NCBI RefSeq assembly: GCF_010993965.1
Contig: NZ_WIXM01000006.1
Location: forward strand, 66,529-130,528
Reading direction: 5' to 3'
DNA from: Gracilibacillus sp. YIM 98692
Lineage (GTDB): Bacteria > Bacillota > Bacilli > Bacillales > Amphibacillaceae
Length of the DNA stretch: 64,000 nt
Shown piece after piece: positions 27,351 through 37,408 of the stretch. Every line of letters starts with the position of its first letter. Position 1 is the first letter of the stretch. The translations under genes and the position numbers were made by a program. The notes under the pieces were generated by a model that searched no databases, was not told the DNA's origin, and saw nothing but the letters and a program-made list of their open reading frames with translations.

Positions 27351-28391
27351 TTAATGTGAATATTTATCAACTAAAACAGAAATAATGTCTTCTACTTCAT
27401 TAGTTCGAGTCCGTGCCATTAAATGATCAACGACATCCTTAGGGGTTTTATGGTTAAAAATCACATCAAATATGCCATTGGTGATAGGCATTTCAACTTG
27501 TTGTTGTTCGGAAAGCTGATGAACAGCCTCTGTTGTTTTTATTCCTTCAACGATCATCCCCATTTGATCTAAAACTTGGTCTAAGGCATAACCTTGCCCT
27601 AATAAGTTACCTGCACGCCAATTTCTGCTATGTACACTAGTACATGTTACGATCAAGTCACCAACACCAGAGAGACCAATAAATGTTAATGGGTTTGCAC
27701 CTAATACCGTTGCCAAACGACTTATTTCTGCTAACCCGCGAGTAATCAGAGCTGCTTTTGCATTATCACCATATCCTAAACCATCAGATATGCCAGCACC
27801 CAGTGCTATGATATTCTTTAATGCACCACCTAGTTCTACTCCAACAACATCATTACTTGTGTATACGCGAAAGTATTGGTTCATAAATAAATCCTGTGCA
27901 AATTGCGCATGTTCTTCATGAAGAGCACCTGCCGTCAATGTTGTCGGGTGTTTTAAACTAACCTCTTCTGCATGACTAGGACCTGATAAAGCAACGATAC
28001 CCTCTAATAATGAATCGTCTAATTCTTCCTGTATCATCTCTGAAACGCGATAATGTGTATTTGGTTCAATACCCTTTGTACCGTGTATAATCATCATACT
28101 TTTATCTAAGACATGATTTAACCGTTGGCAAGTTTCACGAATAGCCTTTGTTGGCACTACTATGATAATCGCATCGACATTTGAAATAGCTTTCTCTAAT
28201 TCATCGAATATTTGTAAATCCTTTGGCAATATAATATCAGGTAGGTATTTTTCATTTTTACCTGTAGTTATCATTAACTCTTTTTGCTGCTTATTGTGAG
28301 TCCATAAACGTACGTCATGTTTGTTATCAGCTAAGACCATCGCAAGCGCTGTTCCCCAACTGCCTGCACCCAATACTGCCAATTTTGCCAT
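27351..28391 (-). CDS. gpsA: Glycerol-3-phosphate dehydrogenase [NAD(P)+]
   Basis: Makes sn-glycerol-3-phosphate from DHAP for phospholipid synthesis. The protein has 346 residues, the N-terminal dinucleotide motif LGAGSWGTALA (7-17), the GTKGIE and LSGPSHAEEV motifs, and the catalytic-lysine region VGVELGGALKNIIALGAGI. Together with plsC at 31.8 kb it supplies the start of membrane lipid synthesis. It follows der after 14 bases, as in B. subtilis. Confidence 0.96.
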   Translation of the reverse strand: MAKLAVLGAGSWGTALAMVLADNKHDVRLWTHNKQQKELMITTGKNEKYLPDIILPKDLQIFDELEKAISNVDAIIIVVPTKAIRETCQRLNHVLDKSMMIIHGTKGIEPNTHYRVSEMIQEELDDSLLEGIVALSGPSHAEEVSLKHPTTLTAGALHEEHAQFAQDLFMNQYFRVYTSNDVVGVELGGALKNIIALGAGISDGLGYGDNAKAALITRGLAEISRLATVLGANPLTFIGLSGVGDLIVTCTSVHSRNWRAGNLLGQGYALDQVLDQMGMIVEGIKTTEAVHQLSEQQQVEMPITNGIFDVIFNHKTPKDVVDHLMARTRTNEVEDIISVLVDKYSH

Positions 28392-28405
28392 ACTTGTTCT
28401 CCCCT

Positions 28406-29716
28406 CTAACTTCGCTTTCGAGCATAAATTTTAATAGGTGTACCCTCAAACCCAAAGGCTTCTCTTATTTTATTTTCCAAAAATCTTTCATATGAAAAAT
28501 GCATTAAATCAGGATCATTAACAAATACAACAAAGGTCGGAGGTTTTACGGCTACCTGAGTGGCATATAAAACCTTCAGTCTTCTGCCGTTTTTAGTTGG
28601 TGTTGGATTAATAGCTAATGCGTCCATGATTACATCGTTAAGTACATTTGTCTCTACACGTTTTGTATGATTTTCACTAGCCTCAATGACTTTAGGTAAA
28701 AGTGTATGAATTCGCTTTTTTGTGGTTGCAGATAAGTAAACAATAGGAGCATAGTCCAGAAATTGAAAATGCATTCTAACCTTCTCTTCAAATTCTTTTA
28801 TAGCATGTTCGTGTTGTTTAATTGTATCCCATTTATTCACAACAATAAGAACCGCTTTCCCTGCTTCGTGTGCATAACCTGCAATTTTTTTATCTTGTTC
28901 AATAATACCAGTATCTGCATCGATAAGTGTTAGAACGACATCTGACCGTTCAATTGCTTTTAGTGCCCTTAGTATACTGTATTTTTCTGTAGTTTCATAG
29001 ATTTTTCCTCTTTTTCTCATTCCTGCTGTATCAATAATGACAAAATCACGATCATCCTTAGAAAAATTGGTGTCAATTGCATCCCTCGTTGTTCCGGCGA
29101 TATCACTGACAATCACTCTTTCTTCATTCAACATGGCATTGACTAATGATGATTTTCCAACATTTGGTCGTCCAATTAAACTAAAATATATGGTATCTTC
29201 CTCTATAGGATTTGGATCTGTTTCTGGAAATAAATCCACTACCTGGTCTAATAAATCTCCTAAACCAAGACCATGTGTTCCAGATATCGGATATGGTTCA
29301 CCAAATCCTAAAGCATAGAATTCATAGATCTCTTCTCGCATCTCTGGATTATCTACTTTATTCACGCCTAATACTACTGGTTTATTCGATTTGTACAAAA
29401 TTTTTGATACTTCTTCGTCAGCTGCGGTGATTCCTTCTCTTCCATTGACGAGAAAAATGATAACATCAGCTTCTCTAATAGCAACCTCTGCTTGTTCTCG
29501 CATTTGTATTAGAAGTGGTTCATCCCCAATTTCAATACCACCAGTATCAATTAAATTAAATGTGTTGTTTAACCATTCTGCTTTCGCATATATTCTATCT
29601 CTTGTTACCCCTGGAATATCTTCCACAATCGATATACGTTCTCCTACTAATCGATTAAAAATGGTTGATTTTCCAACATTCGGCCTTCCAACGATAGCAA
29701 CAACAGAATTTCTCAT
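28406..29716 (-). CDS. der: Ribosome biogenesis GTPase Der (EngA)
   Basis: Essential GTPase with two consecutive G domains, needed for 50S subunit assembly. The first P-loop is GRPNVGKST (10-18) and the second GRPNVGKSS (about 182-190); each domain has its DTGG/DTAG and NKVD/NKWD motif. A C-terminal KH-like domain follows (about 350-436). At 436 residues it is exactly family length. Confidence 0.97.
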   Translation of the reverse strand: MRNSVVAIVGRPNVGKSTIFNRLVGERISIVEDIPGVTRDRIYAKAEWLNNTFNLIDTGGIEIGDEPLLIQMREQAEVAIREADVIIFLVNGREGITAADEEVSKILYKSNKPVVLGVNKVDNPEMREEIYEFYALGFGEPYPISGTHGLGLGDLLDQVVDLFPETDPNPIEEDTIYFSLIGRPNVGKSSLVNAMLNEERVIVSDIAGTTRDAIDTNFSKDDRDFVIIDTAGMRKRGKIYETTEKYSILRALKAIERSDVVLTLIDADTGIIEQDKKIAGYAHEAGKAVLIVVNKWDTIKQHEHAIKEFEEKVRMHFQFLDYAPIVYLSATTKKRIHTLLPKVIEASENHTKRVETNVLNDVIMDALAINPTPTKNGRRLKVLYATQVAVKPPTFVVFVNDPDLMHFSYERFLENKIREAFGFEGTPIKIYARKRS

Positions 29717-29848
29717 GAAGGCACATCCTTCCTCATATATTTCATGTTTGATTTACTTAACTAAGTTACCATAAAGTATGTAAAATAGACAAGTTCCGCC
29801 TTATATTTAAAGTTAACACAAATATAATCATGTTAACAAAAGAACCCT

Positions 29849-30448
29849 TCAGTGTATCCATTTTTTCTTCACTTCTACCCATTTCACTAAGTTTTCCACT
29901 CGTATAAGAAAAAGTCTCCAAACATAATGTAACACTAATAAAATGAGAACTAACGTATACAACAGAAAAAATCGATCACTATTAATACCATATAGTAAAT
30001 AATAGCTACTGCATATAGCATTATATAAAATTTGACCTAAAGACATCCCAATACTCCAAATCACAACCTGTTTGGCAAAAGATTTAGATGCAAGTTTTAA
30101 CACCAGATAACCGATCAACACGCCAAAAAAATAAAACAGCGCTTCACTTACAATCGGACTGGTTAATTTCCATAAAAAATAAATAACGAATAAATAGCAA
30201 ATGAAAAAAATATAGACGTATTGTTTGATCGGAAATCTATAATATACAAGTAAAACAATAGACAAACCAAGTAAAAACAGTGTAGAAATATTAATAGGTA
30301 TTTCAAAAACGATTAATTGATAGGGACTGGTTGTAATTAAGGTTAAGATGGTGAGTCCATAAATCGTTCTTGTATACGATTTATCCATGTAAAAAGTGAC
30401 GACACACCATAGTATCCATAATAACCATATATAAATATATCCACTCAT
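29849..30448 (-). CDS. yphA: YphA-like integral membrane protein
   Basis: Polytopic membrane protein, 199 residues, with about six hydrophobic segments (for example YIYIWLLWILWCVVTFYM and FLLYTLVLILLVLHYVW) and a basic C-terminus. I set the start at the ATG at 30448, which has AAAGGTG at proper spacing and gives a length close to B. subtilis YphA; longer versions would run through the upstream terminator. Function unknown. Position between rpsA-like ypfD and der supports the name. Confidence 0.75.
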   Translation of the reverse strand: MSGYIYIWLLWILWCVVTFYMDKSYTRTIYGLTILTLITTSPYQLIVFEIPINISTLFLLGLSIVLLVYYRFPIKQYVYIFFICYLFVIYFLWKLTSPIVSEALFYFFGVLIGYLVLKLASKSFAKQVVIWSIGMSLGQILYNAICSSYYLLYGINSDRFFLLYTLVLILLVLHYVWRLFLIRVENLVKWVEVKKKWIH

Positions 30449-30515
30449 TGTCATCACCTTTACCATTATGGACACTATAACAAATCTTAAACTTACAAAT
30501 AGCGAAATAAAGAAA

Positions 30516-30550
30516 AAGGTGTTGCATGTTAAAATAACATGCAACACCTT
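30516..30550 (-). terminator. Terminator after the S1-domain gene
   Basis: 15-base perfect stem AAGGTGTTGCATGTT/AACATGCAACACCTT with a 5-base loop and a TTTTTC tail on the minus strand. Confidence 0.85.
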
Positions 30551-30596
30551 AATGATTAAAGAAGAGTTAGTTTGAAGTATACCGTACATTTACATA

Positions 30597-31739
30597 TTAA
30601 TTTTTATACTTATCAAGTTTATTTCCAATCATATCTCCTAATTGAAATCCAGATTGATCCTCATCATTTTCATATTGTTTGATTTCTTCTTGTTGTTTCT
30701 GTCCTTGTAATTCCTTGATACTCAGTGAAATTCTCTTTTCAGATTCATTCACATCTAATACTTTCACTTCCACTTTTTGTCCAACTTCTAACACTTCACC
30801 AGGTGTTCCGATATGTTCTGCTGCAATCTGTGAAATATGAACAAGACCTTCTACTCCAGGTAATACCTCTACAAAAGCACCAAAGCTTACTAGACGTTTA
30901 ACCGTTCCTTCTAAAATATCATTTGGACTAATTTTTTCTTCTATATTATCCCAAGGTCCAGGTAAAGTCGCTTTATGTGATAGAGAAACACGTTCATTTT
31001 CCTTATCAACAGAAAGTACTTTTACTTGGATAGTATCCCCTTCTGTGACAACTTCTGAAGCTTTTTCAACATGAGTATGAGCCAACTGAGATATATGTAC
31101 TAAGCCATCTAAACCACCTATATCTACAAATACACCAAAGTCTGTTATTCGTTGAACAGTACCTTCGATTTCTTGTCCTTCTTCTAAACGGTCTAAGATC
31201 TCTTGTTTCTTCTTCAGTGCCTCATCTTCTAAAACAGCTCGATGAGATAAAATAATACGGTTTTGGTCTTTATCTAACTCTACTATCTTTAAAGTTAATG
31301 GCTTGTCCTGGTAATCAGCAAAATCTTCCACATAATGTGTTTCTACTAAAGAAGCTGGAATAAATCCTCTAACTCCAACATCTACTACCAAGCCACCTTT
31401 TACTACATCTTTAACTGTGGCTTCAAACACTTCATTATTATCAAATTTCTCTTGTAGGTTTTCCCATGCTCGTTCTGCCATCACTGCTTTCTTCGATAGG
31501 ACTACCTCTTCATCTTCCAGCTTTTTCACTTGTAGATCTAGCTCATCACCTTCTTGTACTACATCTTTAGCGGTTTCAATTCTGAGCGGGGAAAGTTCAC
31601 TAATAGGAACAATTCCTTCCACTTTGTAGCCGATGTCCACAAGAGCGTGTTTCTCTTCAACCTTAACCACTTTCCCTTTTACAATATCTCCTACGGAAAG
31701 CTCCTTAATCTCAGAAACTTCTTGATTCATTTCTTCCAT
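30597..31739 (-). CDS. ypfD: Ribosomal protein S1 homologue YpfD (four S1 domains)
   Basis: RNA-binding protein related to ribosomal S1. The 380-residue protein contains four S1 repeats: start points near residues 15 (VGDIVKGKVVKVEEKHALVDIG), 100, 185 (GQEIEGTVQRITDFGVFVDIGG) and 270 (ILEGTVKRLVSFGAFVEVLPG). It is shorter than the six-domain S1 of Gram-negatives, and its firmicute role at the ribosome is uncertain. The ATG at 31739 follows AGGAGGTCTTTGTC; a longer start ten codons upstream has no site. Confidence 0.92.
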   Translation of the reverse strand: MEEMNQEVSEIKELSVGDIVKGKVVKVEEKHALVDIGYKVEGIVPISELSPLRIETAKDVVQEGDELDLQVKKLEDEEVVLSKKAVMAERAWENLQEKFDNNEVFEATVKDVVKGGLVVDVGVRGFIPASLVETHYVEDFADYQDKPLTLKIVELDKDQNRIILSHRAVLEDEALKKKQEILDRLEEGQEIEGTVQRITDFGVFVDIGGLDGLVHISQLAHTHVEKASEVVTEGDTIQVKVLSVDKENERVSLSHKATLPGPWDNIEEKISPNDILEGTVKRLVSFGAFVEVLPGVEGLVHISQIAAEHIGTPGEVLEVGQKVEVKVLDVNESEKRISLSIKELQGQKQQEEIKQYENDEDQSGFQLGDMIGNKLDKYKN

Positions 31740-31837
31740 GACAAAGACCTCCTTCAAATTCCAACACAAAAAACAAAAATGTGCTTTTTTCTAACTTCTA
31801 ACATTTAAGCAAATTTGTCAAGTTATAAACAATGAAG

Positions 31838-32416
31838 TTAGAAATTTTCTTTGATATTTTTGATTTCATCCATAATTCTGTCAGTCACTTCTTGTGCTGA
31901 TAACTTTTCGTTTCTTATCGAATTCATATCAATCGGTTTGCCATATACAACATATAATGGTTCTTTACTTCTATAGTCGCCAATAATGGCACAAGGAACA
32001 ACCTTTGCTTTTGATCTTAAAGCAAAGAAGCCAGCACCTGCTAAACCTTTTTTTAGCTCTCCCGTTTTACTCCTTGTCCCTTCAGGGAACAGGCCTAGCA
32101 CCTTCCCTTCCTTTAGAACATCCAGGCCCTTTCTTAAGGCATTTCGGTCCTTCATTCCTCTCTTAATTGGGAATGCATGAACATTTCTCAATATAAATCC
32201 AAAAATTTTATTTTCAAACAATTCCTCTTTAGCCATAAAATGTATATCTCTTGGACAGGTCATACCTACTATAGGAGGATCATAATTCGAAATATGATTA
32301 GAGCAAATGATAACAGGTCCTGTTTGGGGAATATTTTCTTTTCCAACTACTTTAACACGATATTTTGGCTTCAACCATGACTTTACAATAAATTTCGCAA
32401 AAGTATAAAAACTCAT
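31838..32416 (-). CDS. plsC: 1-acyl-sn-glycerol-3-phosphate acyltransferase
   Basis: Acylates lysophosphatidic acid to phosphatidic acid at the membrane. The 192-residue protein has the four acyltransferase blocks: SNHISNYDPP (H(x4)D), FPIKRG, FPEGTRSKTGELKKG and VPCAIIGDY. The start codon overlaps the cmk stop (TAATG), so the two genes are coupled. In B. subtilis plsC lies elsewhere; cmk and ypfD are the conserved neighbours here. Confidence 0.9.
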   Translation of the reverse strand: MSFYTFAKFIVKSWLKPKYRVKVVGKENIPQTGPVIICSNHISNYDPPIVGMTCPRDIHFMAKEELFENKIFGFILRNVHAFPIKRGMKDRNALRKGLDVLKEGKVLGLFPEGTRSKTGELKKGLAGAGFFALRSKAKVVPCAIIGDYRSKEPLYVVYGKPIDMNSIRNEKLSAQEVTDRIMDEIKNIKENF

Positions 32417-33090
32417 TATGCTTTCTCCTTATATTGTTTTACTAATTGTAAGATGCGTTGTGTCACTTCATCTATATCAAGCGAAGTCGTATCAATCTCG
32501 ATAGCATCATCGGCTTTTTTAAGCGGAGATACTTTTCTCTCTGAATCCATCTTATCACGTAACTCAATGTCTTTCCTTAATTGATCCAAATCTGACGGAA
32601 TTCCTTTTTGAAGATTTTCTTGATGCCTTCTCATAGCCCTTTCTTCTACGCTTGCTATAAGGAACACTTTAATCTCCGCATCCGGCAAAACAGAAGTGCC
32701 AATATCTCTTCCGTCCATTACAACGCCTCGGTTCGCAGCTAACACTTGTTGGCGATGAACCAATTCCTTTCGAACAGAAGAGATAGAAGCTATTTTTGAA
32801 ACATGATTCGTGACATCAGTTGACCTTATTTCTTCAGTAATATTTTTTTTGTTTACATAAACTTGTTGATTTTGATCAAGTGATATCGTAATACTATGCA
32901 GTAATTCGATAATTGAAGATTCGTCATTTATATCCAGTCCCTCTTGTAACGCCTGATAAGTAAGTGAACGATACATCGCACCCGTATCAATATAAATATA
33001 CGCTAATGCTTTTGCAACTCTCTTAGCTACTGTACTTTTTCCAGCAGCAGCAGGGCCATCGATTGCTATGGCTAATGGTAAATCTGACAT
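32416..33090 (-). CDS. cmk: Cytidylate kinase
   Basis: Phosphorylates CMP and dCMP. It carries the P-loop [13 protein letters not shown] (12-24), the CMP-binding [15 protein letters not shown] and the [19 protein letters not shown] segment, with [19 protein letters not shown] near the lid. Length of 224 is standard for the long bacterial form. Order cmk-plsC-ypfD. Confidence 0.96.
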   Translation of the reverse strand: MSDLPLAIAIDGPAAAGKSTVAKRVAKALAYIYIDTGAMYRSLTYQALQEGLDINDESSIIELLHSITISLDQNQQVYVNKKNITEEIRSTDVTNHVSKIASISSVRKELVHRQQVLAANRGVVMDGRDIGTSVLPDAEIKVFLIASVEERAMRRHQENLQKGIPSDLDQLRKDIELRDKMDSERKVSPLKKADDAIEIDTTSLDIDEVTQRILQLVKQYKEKA

Positions 33091-33193
33091 TTAAAGCTTC
33101 CTTTCCATATTCTTTTTTCATATAGCAAAAATCATGTTTTAAGATACTTTGCATCGACTAAAGTTATCTCTACATCATTATCTCAAAAAAAGA

Positions 33194-33220
33194 AGAGAAG
33201 GAAAAGTGCTTTCCTTCTCT
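33194..33220 (-). terminator. Terminator after ypeB
   Basis: AGAGAAGGAAA/TTTCCTTCTCT stem with a TTCTTTTTTT tail on the minus strand, next to the ypeB stop at 33221. Confidence 0.8.
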
Positions 33221-34555
33221 TTAATCATATTTCATTTCAGCTTTTTTTAGTTTCTCAACCCGTTCTTCTCGTCCATCTTCAGCGTTAATAAATATTTTGT
33301 ACGTATCTTGATTTAATTGTCCTAAAAATGCGTAAGCAAGTATTTCCTCACCTAAATCATTTTCGATAACAGCTAAGTGGTGCTCTTGTATTTTTAAGTT
33401 AGGGTTTACCTTTTCTTTTGCTTCCTCTTCACTTAAACTTGCATCTGCGATGGTTCTATCATGATGGTTCTCGAAGAAATCCTTTGCAACAAATCCAATT
33501 ACTTCACCATCATCTAAAGCTACTTTTACCTGGATTGCATCAGGATATATTAAAACATCATCTGAACTTGGAACAAAGTGAAACACACCCACATTGTCAT
33601 ATTGATTACTTTCCAACAATTCTACTTCATCAAAATTATGCTCATGTAAATATTCTTGTGCTTTATTCATCCCTTCGTGCAGGCTTATTTTTTTATCATT
33701 CACTTCTCTGCTGATCATGATTTGAATCGGATAACCTCCCTGCTGAGTTAAATCTACATATCCAGAACGGTTATCTCCATGATATGAACCACTATACAAA
33801 GGTACATCAGCACCTTCTCCAGTAGAAGCAATGTTAAACTCTGTATCATTTTCTACTTTAAGCAGTTCTTTCATTTTTTCTTCTGCTTCGTTTTCGCTTA
33901 TTTTTTCTTCACCTAATGAGCTATACGAATCTTTCTTACTTGATGTTCCCATTAAGCTAGCATTTAATTGCCCTTCAGAGTATCCTTCCACCGTTTTTTC
34001 TACTGTTTGAAATCCGTCTATAATGGTATTATCGGCTTGCTCCTCATTATCAACAAGGGCTAATTGAACATCCATCCAACGTAAATTATCAGTAAGTACC
34101 ATATTTTGAACTTTTCGCAATTCTGATTCAATCTCACCTGACATTTGATACAGGGAGTCCAAAGTTTCTACTTCTTCTTCACTTAAAGGTTTTTGTTCTA
34201 AGTCGCGAATAGCTGTTCTATAACTAAAATCACCCATTTGTGATAAAAACTCTTCTGTTTTATTAAATGGCATCAAAACAAGTGGCAGCTGACCAACATC
34301 ACCATGTGCCAAAGAGGTTAAGCGCCAAATCTCAGCAAGTTGTGGTGACAATTGCTCTCTAGTATTCATCGCTAATGTAGAACCAATTTTATCATGTAAC
34401 AAATCCATGTGATAAGCTAAATCATGGAAAGACCGTTGATAGCTATTTTCCGCTTGAATTAAAATAGCATTTTTTTCTTGATGTTCTTTATACCCCCACA
34501 CTGCAACACCAATTACAGCAATACTTAAAAGAGTTATTAGTGTCCATCGAAGCAT
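33221..34555 (-). CDS. ypeB: Germination protein YpeB
   Basis: Spore inner-membrane protein needed to place and stabilise the cortex-lytic enzyme SleB. The 444-residue product has an N-terminal membrane anchor (about 5-21) and C-terminal PepSY-like domains (about 245-440, with DVPLYSGSYHGDNRSGYVDL and VIGFVAKDFFENHHDRTI). The ATG at 34555 follows TAGGAGGTG; the in-frame GTG upstream is part of that site. It is directly downstream of sleB, the standard bicistronic sleB-ypeB arrangement. Confidence 0.94.
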   Translation of the reverse strand: MLRWTLITLLSIAVIGVAVWGYKEHQEKNAILIQAENSYQRSFHDLAYHMDLLHDKIGSTLAMNTREQLSPQLAEIWRLTSLAHGDVGQLPLVLMPFNKTEEFLSQMGDFSYRTAIRDLEQKPLSEEEVETLDSLYQMSGEIESELRKVQNMVLTDNLRWMDVQLALVDNEEQADNTIIDGFQTVEKTVEGYSEGQLNASLMGTSSKKDSYSSLGEEKISENEAEEKMKELLKVENDTEFNIASTGEGADVPLYSGSYHGDNRSGYVDLTQQGGYPIQIMISREVNDKKISLHEGMNKAQEYLHEHNFDEVELLESNQYDNVGVFHFVPSSDDVLIYPDAIQVKVALDDGEVIGFVAKDFFENHHDRTIADASLSEEEAKEKVNPNLKIQEHHLAVIENDLGEEILAYAFLGQLNQDTYKIFINAEDGREERVEKLKKAEMKYD

Positions 34556-34572
34556 CAAATACACCTCCTAGA

Positions 34573-35424
34573 TTACTTACAGAATATATGTTTACCAATC
34601 CTTTTTATTTGCGGTCTTGACCAGATCCAATCAGAGGTGGCTGTGTCTGGATTAAAGTAATATAAAGCTTCTCCGGTTGGATCCATACCATTTATAGCAT
34701 CTAAAACAGCCCTTCTGGCTGAATCATCAGGTGTTAACCAAATCTGACCATCACTGACTGCTGTGAACGCTCTAGGCTCAAATATGACTCCCGAAGCCGT
34801 ATTTGGAAAAGTCGGGCTTTCGACACGATTTAAAATGACAGCCGCAACGGCAACCTTTCCTTCATATGGCTCCCCTCTTGCTTCACCATGAACTGCATTT
34901 GCCATGATTTTTATATCATTTTGAGAAAAACCTGCTGGAATGTTAACAGCTGTCGGTTCTATCGGTTCACCTGTCTCATTACCAGGTGTATCATTCGGGT
35001 TAGCACCCTGATTTTCTGCTTGATTATTCGGTTGATCAGTTTGTTGTTGATTATCCATGCCACCATAATGGGTAAAGTCATTACCTTGTTGTATTTGTTC
35101 TTTCACATACGCTTTATCATACTCACTAGCTTGGACTAATTTATCTTTCGTTTGTCTCCCAGCAAGACCATCTACTTCTAATCCAAACTCATATTGAAAG
35201 TTCCGTAAAGCCCAATACGTTCCCCAGCCAAAGACACCATCTATGTTTCCGTTATAGAATCCTAAATACTGTAATCTAGCTTGTAATTCTATAACATCTT
35301 CTCCAACAGCTCCGTGCTGAATAACTTGATCAGTAAAGCCTTGGATTTCTTTATGATCGGGACCAACGTAACTCATTGTTGTGAAAATGACGATAAACAG
35401 GACAACGAGCTTTGCATTTTTCAC
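34573..35424 (-). CDS. sleB: Spore cortex-lytic enzyme SleB
   Basis: Lytic transglycosylase that cleaves cortex peptidoglycan at muramic-delta-lactam during germination. I choose the GTG start at 35424 because GGAGGG lies seven bases upstream; it gives 283 residues beginning with a signal peptide (KNAKLVVLFIVIFTTMSYVG). A peptidoglycan-binding domain follows (about 45-100, LQARLQYLGFYNGNIDGVFG), then a Pro/Asn/Gln-rich linker, then the hydrolase-2 catalytic domain with MANAVHGEARGEPYEGKVAV (catalytic Glu) to the end. Confidence 0.94.
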   Translation of the reverse strand: MKNAKLVVLFIVIFTTMSYVGPDHKEIQGFTDQVIQHGAVGEDVIELQARLQYLGFYNGNIDGVFGWGTYWALRNFQYEFGLEVDGLAGRQTKDKLVQASEYDKAYVKEQIQQGNDFTHYGGMDNQQQTDQPNNQAENQGANPNDTPGNETGEPIEPTAVNIPAGFSQNDIKIMANAVHGEARGEPYEGKVAVAAVILNRVESPTFPNTASGVIFEPRAFTAVSDGQIWLTPDDSARRAVLDAINGMDPTGEALYYFNPDTATSDWIWSRPQIKRIGKHIFCK

Positions 35425-35502
35425 TATATTACCCTCCATCTTTTTATGATTCTTTGTGTAAAGATAGCTTTTATAAATGGAATAAAATTTATACATAAAA
35501 AA

Positions 35503-35534
35503 AGGATAAGGATGCTTGAAACATACCTTATCCT
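35503..35534 (-). terminator. Terminator after prsW
   Basis: AGGATAAGG/CCTTATCCT stem followed by TTTTTTT on the minus strand, in front of the prsW stop at 35528. Confidence 0.75.
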
Positions 35535-36204
35535 GATAATCGGGTGGTATTTACTTCAGATAATTCATTCGCAACCTTCACTTTACGCAGTCCTAATATC
35601 CAAAGCATAATCATAAACGGAACGAGTCCATATACCCAAAAGTTTGTAATAGATGCTATAATAAAATCGTAGGTGCCATGTAATACAAAGGGAAGGCATA
35701 ATGCCAAGATGATATTAAAACGTTTAAGCTTGTCTTTACTGTTACATTTAGCTTTTCCTAAATAATATCCCATAATAACCCCAAACAAAGCATGAGAGGA
35801 TACAGGAAAAATAGCTCGGCTGAAGGCAAATTCAATACCATGTGCAAACAAATATAAAATATTTTCAACAGTTGCGAAACCGAGACTTATGGAAACTCCA
35901 TATACGATACCGTCATACACAGTTGTAAATTTAGAATACTTATAAGTTGTAAATATAAATATAAACCACTTAAAAAATTCTTCTAATAATCCATATATAA
36001 AATAGGATTCATAGAATGCCGATTGAGCAACGCCTTCTTCTTGAAAAGCATATTGAATGAACATTATTGGAAAACAAGTAATGCCCCATAAATAAAAGTA
36101 CGTATAATGGCATGAATGGGCTCTAGTTCATATTCGTCCTTTAAGTAAAAAAAGGATAATAATGCAAAAGCTGGGGCTATAGATACAGAAAACAAAGCAA
36201 ACAA
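35528..36204 (-). pseudogene. prsW: Frameshifted PrsW site-1 protease (RsiW-degrading) gene
   Basis: PrsW is a membrane protease that starts destruction of the anti-sigma factor RsiW, releasing sigma-W. On the minus strand translation from TTG at 36204 (after an AGAGGGTG site) gives LFALFSVSIAPAFALLSFFY, the PrsW N-terminus, through to LLVF; a stop then follows. One base less in a G/C run at 36069-36070 puts the next residues, MFIQYAF onwards (ATG at 36064), in another frame. Restoring one base gives 225 residues, close to the family length. The active-site elements GLLEEFFKW, GFATVENILY and the histidine in SSHALFG are intact. This is either a real inactivating mutation or a sequencing error. 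Confidence 0.8.
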
Positions 36205-36221
36205 TAAATCACCCTCTTTCC

Positions 36222-36257
36222 CACTGGTCAGTTAGTTCAAATATGACTGGTCAGTCA
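36222..36257. promoter_or_regulatory. Pair of ACTGGTCAGT operator-like sites upstream of ansA
   Basis: CACTGGTCAGTT (36222-36233) and TGACTGGTCAGTCA (36244-36257) are two copies of one palindromic motif, centres 23 bases apart, in the divergent gap between prsW and ansA. The arms TGACTG/CAGTCA are perfect in the second copy. The motif resembles TetR-family operators (inference). Confidence 0.5.
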
Positions 36258-36296
36258 AAAATGAATAAAATAAAAAAGTAATAGGTAGGTGCTAAT

Positions 36297-37262
36297 ATGA
36301 AAAAAATATTAATTGTACATACAGGTGGTACGATATCGATGGAAGAAGATCCATCCGGTCATGTTGTAGAAACCAAAAAACACCCATTATCTCATGTTGA
36401 AAGTCATATTTCCTGTCAAATCGAACAAGAGAATCTCTTTCATATACCATCACCGCATATGACTCCAAGCCATATGTTGGAATTGTCACAATTTATTAAA
36501 AGAAAGATTGCAAGTGAACAATATACTGGTATTGTCATTACTCACGGCACTGATACATTAGAGGAAACAGCATATTTTGTTGATCTATGTGTAAATACTG
36601 CTACTCCGATCATATTTACAGGTGCAATGCGATCAAGTAACGAAATTGGGGCAGATGGTCTATATAATTTAATCTGTTCTGTTTGTGTAGCAACTCATCA
36701 TTCTGCACCAAACCGCGGAGTTTTAGTCGTGATGAATGATGAAATTCATACAGCGCAATACGTAACCAAAACATCAACTAGCAGTGTGGCGACATTCCAA
36801 AGTCCCCAATTTGGACCGATAGGCATAGTAACGAAGAAGGATGTCATCTTCTATGCAACTTTACCACAAACAGAATGTTACTCCATTGACTCCTTAGAAA
36901 AAGAAGTCATATTGTTAAAGACATTCTCAGGTATGCCTTCTTTCCTTCTTGATAACGTGCAAACGAACAGTGTAGACGGCGTCGTCATAGAAGGTTTTGG
37001 CCAGGGGAATGTCCCTCCATCCATTGTACCTTCGATTGAATCCCTTATCTATCAAGGGGTACCGATTGTTTTAGTATCTAGGTCTTACCAAGGTATGGTA
37101 CAACCCAATTATGATTATCAAGGTGGCGGGAAATCACTAGAACAACTTGGAGTTATATTTGCAAACCAAATAAATGGACCTAAAGCAAGATTGAAATTAC
37201 AAGTACTTCTAGAAAATGAATATACCAACCAACAATTAAAAGAAGTACTTTCTGCTTATTAA
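36297..37262 (+). CDS. ansA: Type I/II L-asparaginase
   Basis: Hydrolyses L-asparagine to aspartate and ammonia. The two catalytic threonine motifs are clear: HTGGTISME (residues 8-16) and ITHGTDTLEETAYF (81-94), and TGAMRSSNEIGADGLYNL follows. With 321 residues and no signal peptide it is probably the cytoplasmic form. It is a single-gene unit on the plus strand, with two operator-like palindromes before it and a hairpin directly after it. Confidence 0.92.
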   Translation: MKKILIVHTGGTISMEEDPSGHVVETKKHPLSHVESHISCQIEQENLFHIPSPHMTPSHMLELSQFIKRKIASEQYTGIVITHGTDTLEETAYFVDLCVNTATPIIFTGAMRSSNEIGADGLYNLICSVCVATHHSAPNRGVLVVMNDEIHTAQYVTKTSTSSVATFQSPQFGPIGIVTKKDVIFYATLPQTECYSIDSLEKEVILLKTFSGMPSFLLDNVQTNSVDGVVIEGFGQGNVPPSIVPSIESLIYQGVPIVLVSRSYQGMVQPNYDYQGGGKSLEQLGVIFANQINGPKARLKLQVLLENEYTNQQLKEVLSAY

Positions 37263-37287
37263 CTAATACGTACTGATTTTATCACAC

Positions 37288-37316
37288 CTTTTATAGAAAT
37301 TAAATTCTATAAAAGG
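37288..37316 (+). terminator. Hairpin after ansA
   Basis: Perfect 12-base stem CCTTTTATAGAA/TTCTATAAAAGG with a 5-base loop, then ATGTTTCTCTTTTTT. It probably ends ansA transcription. Confidence 0.65.
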
Positions 37317-37408
37317 ATGTTTCTCTTTTTTCATAAGTGGAAATTATTCAATAAAGAAAAACTTTGCTTATCGCTATGGGACTATGCTAAAATTTTATAC
37401 TCATGTGC

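Noticed and set aside
29391-29774. 127-codon plus-strand frame opposite der
   Set aside because: Antisense of a highly conserved GTPase; its codon pattern follows der.
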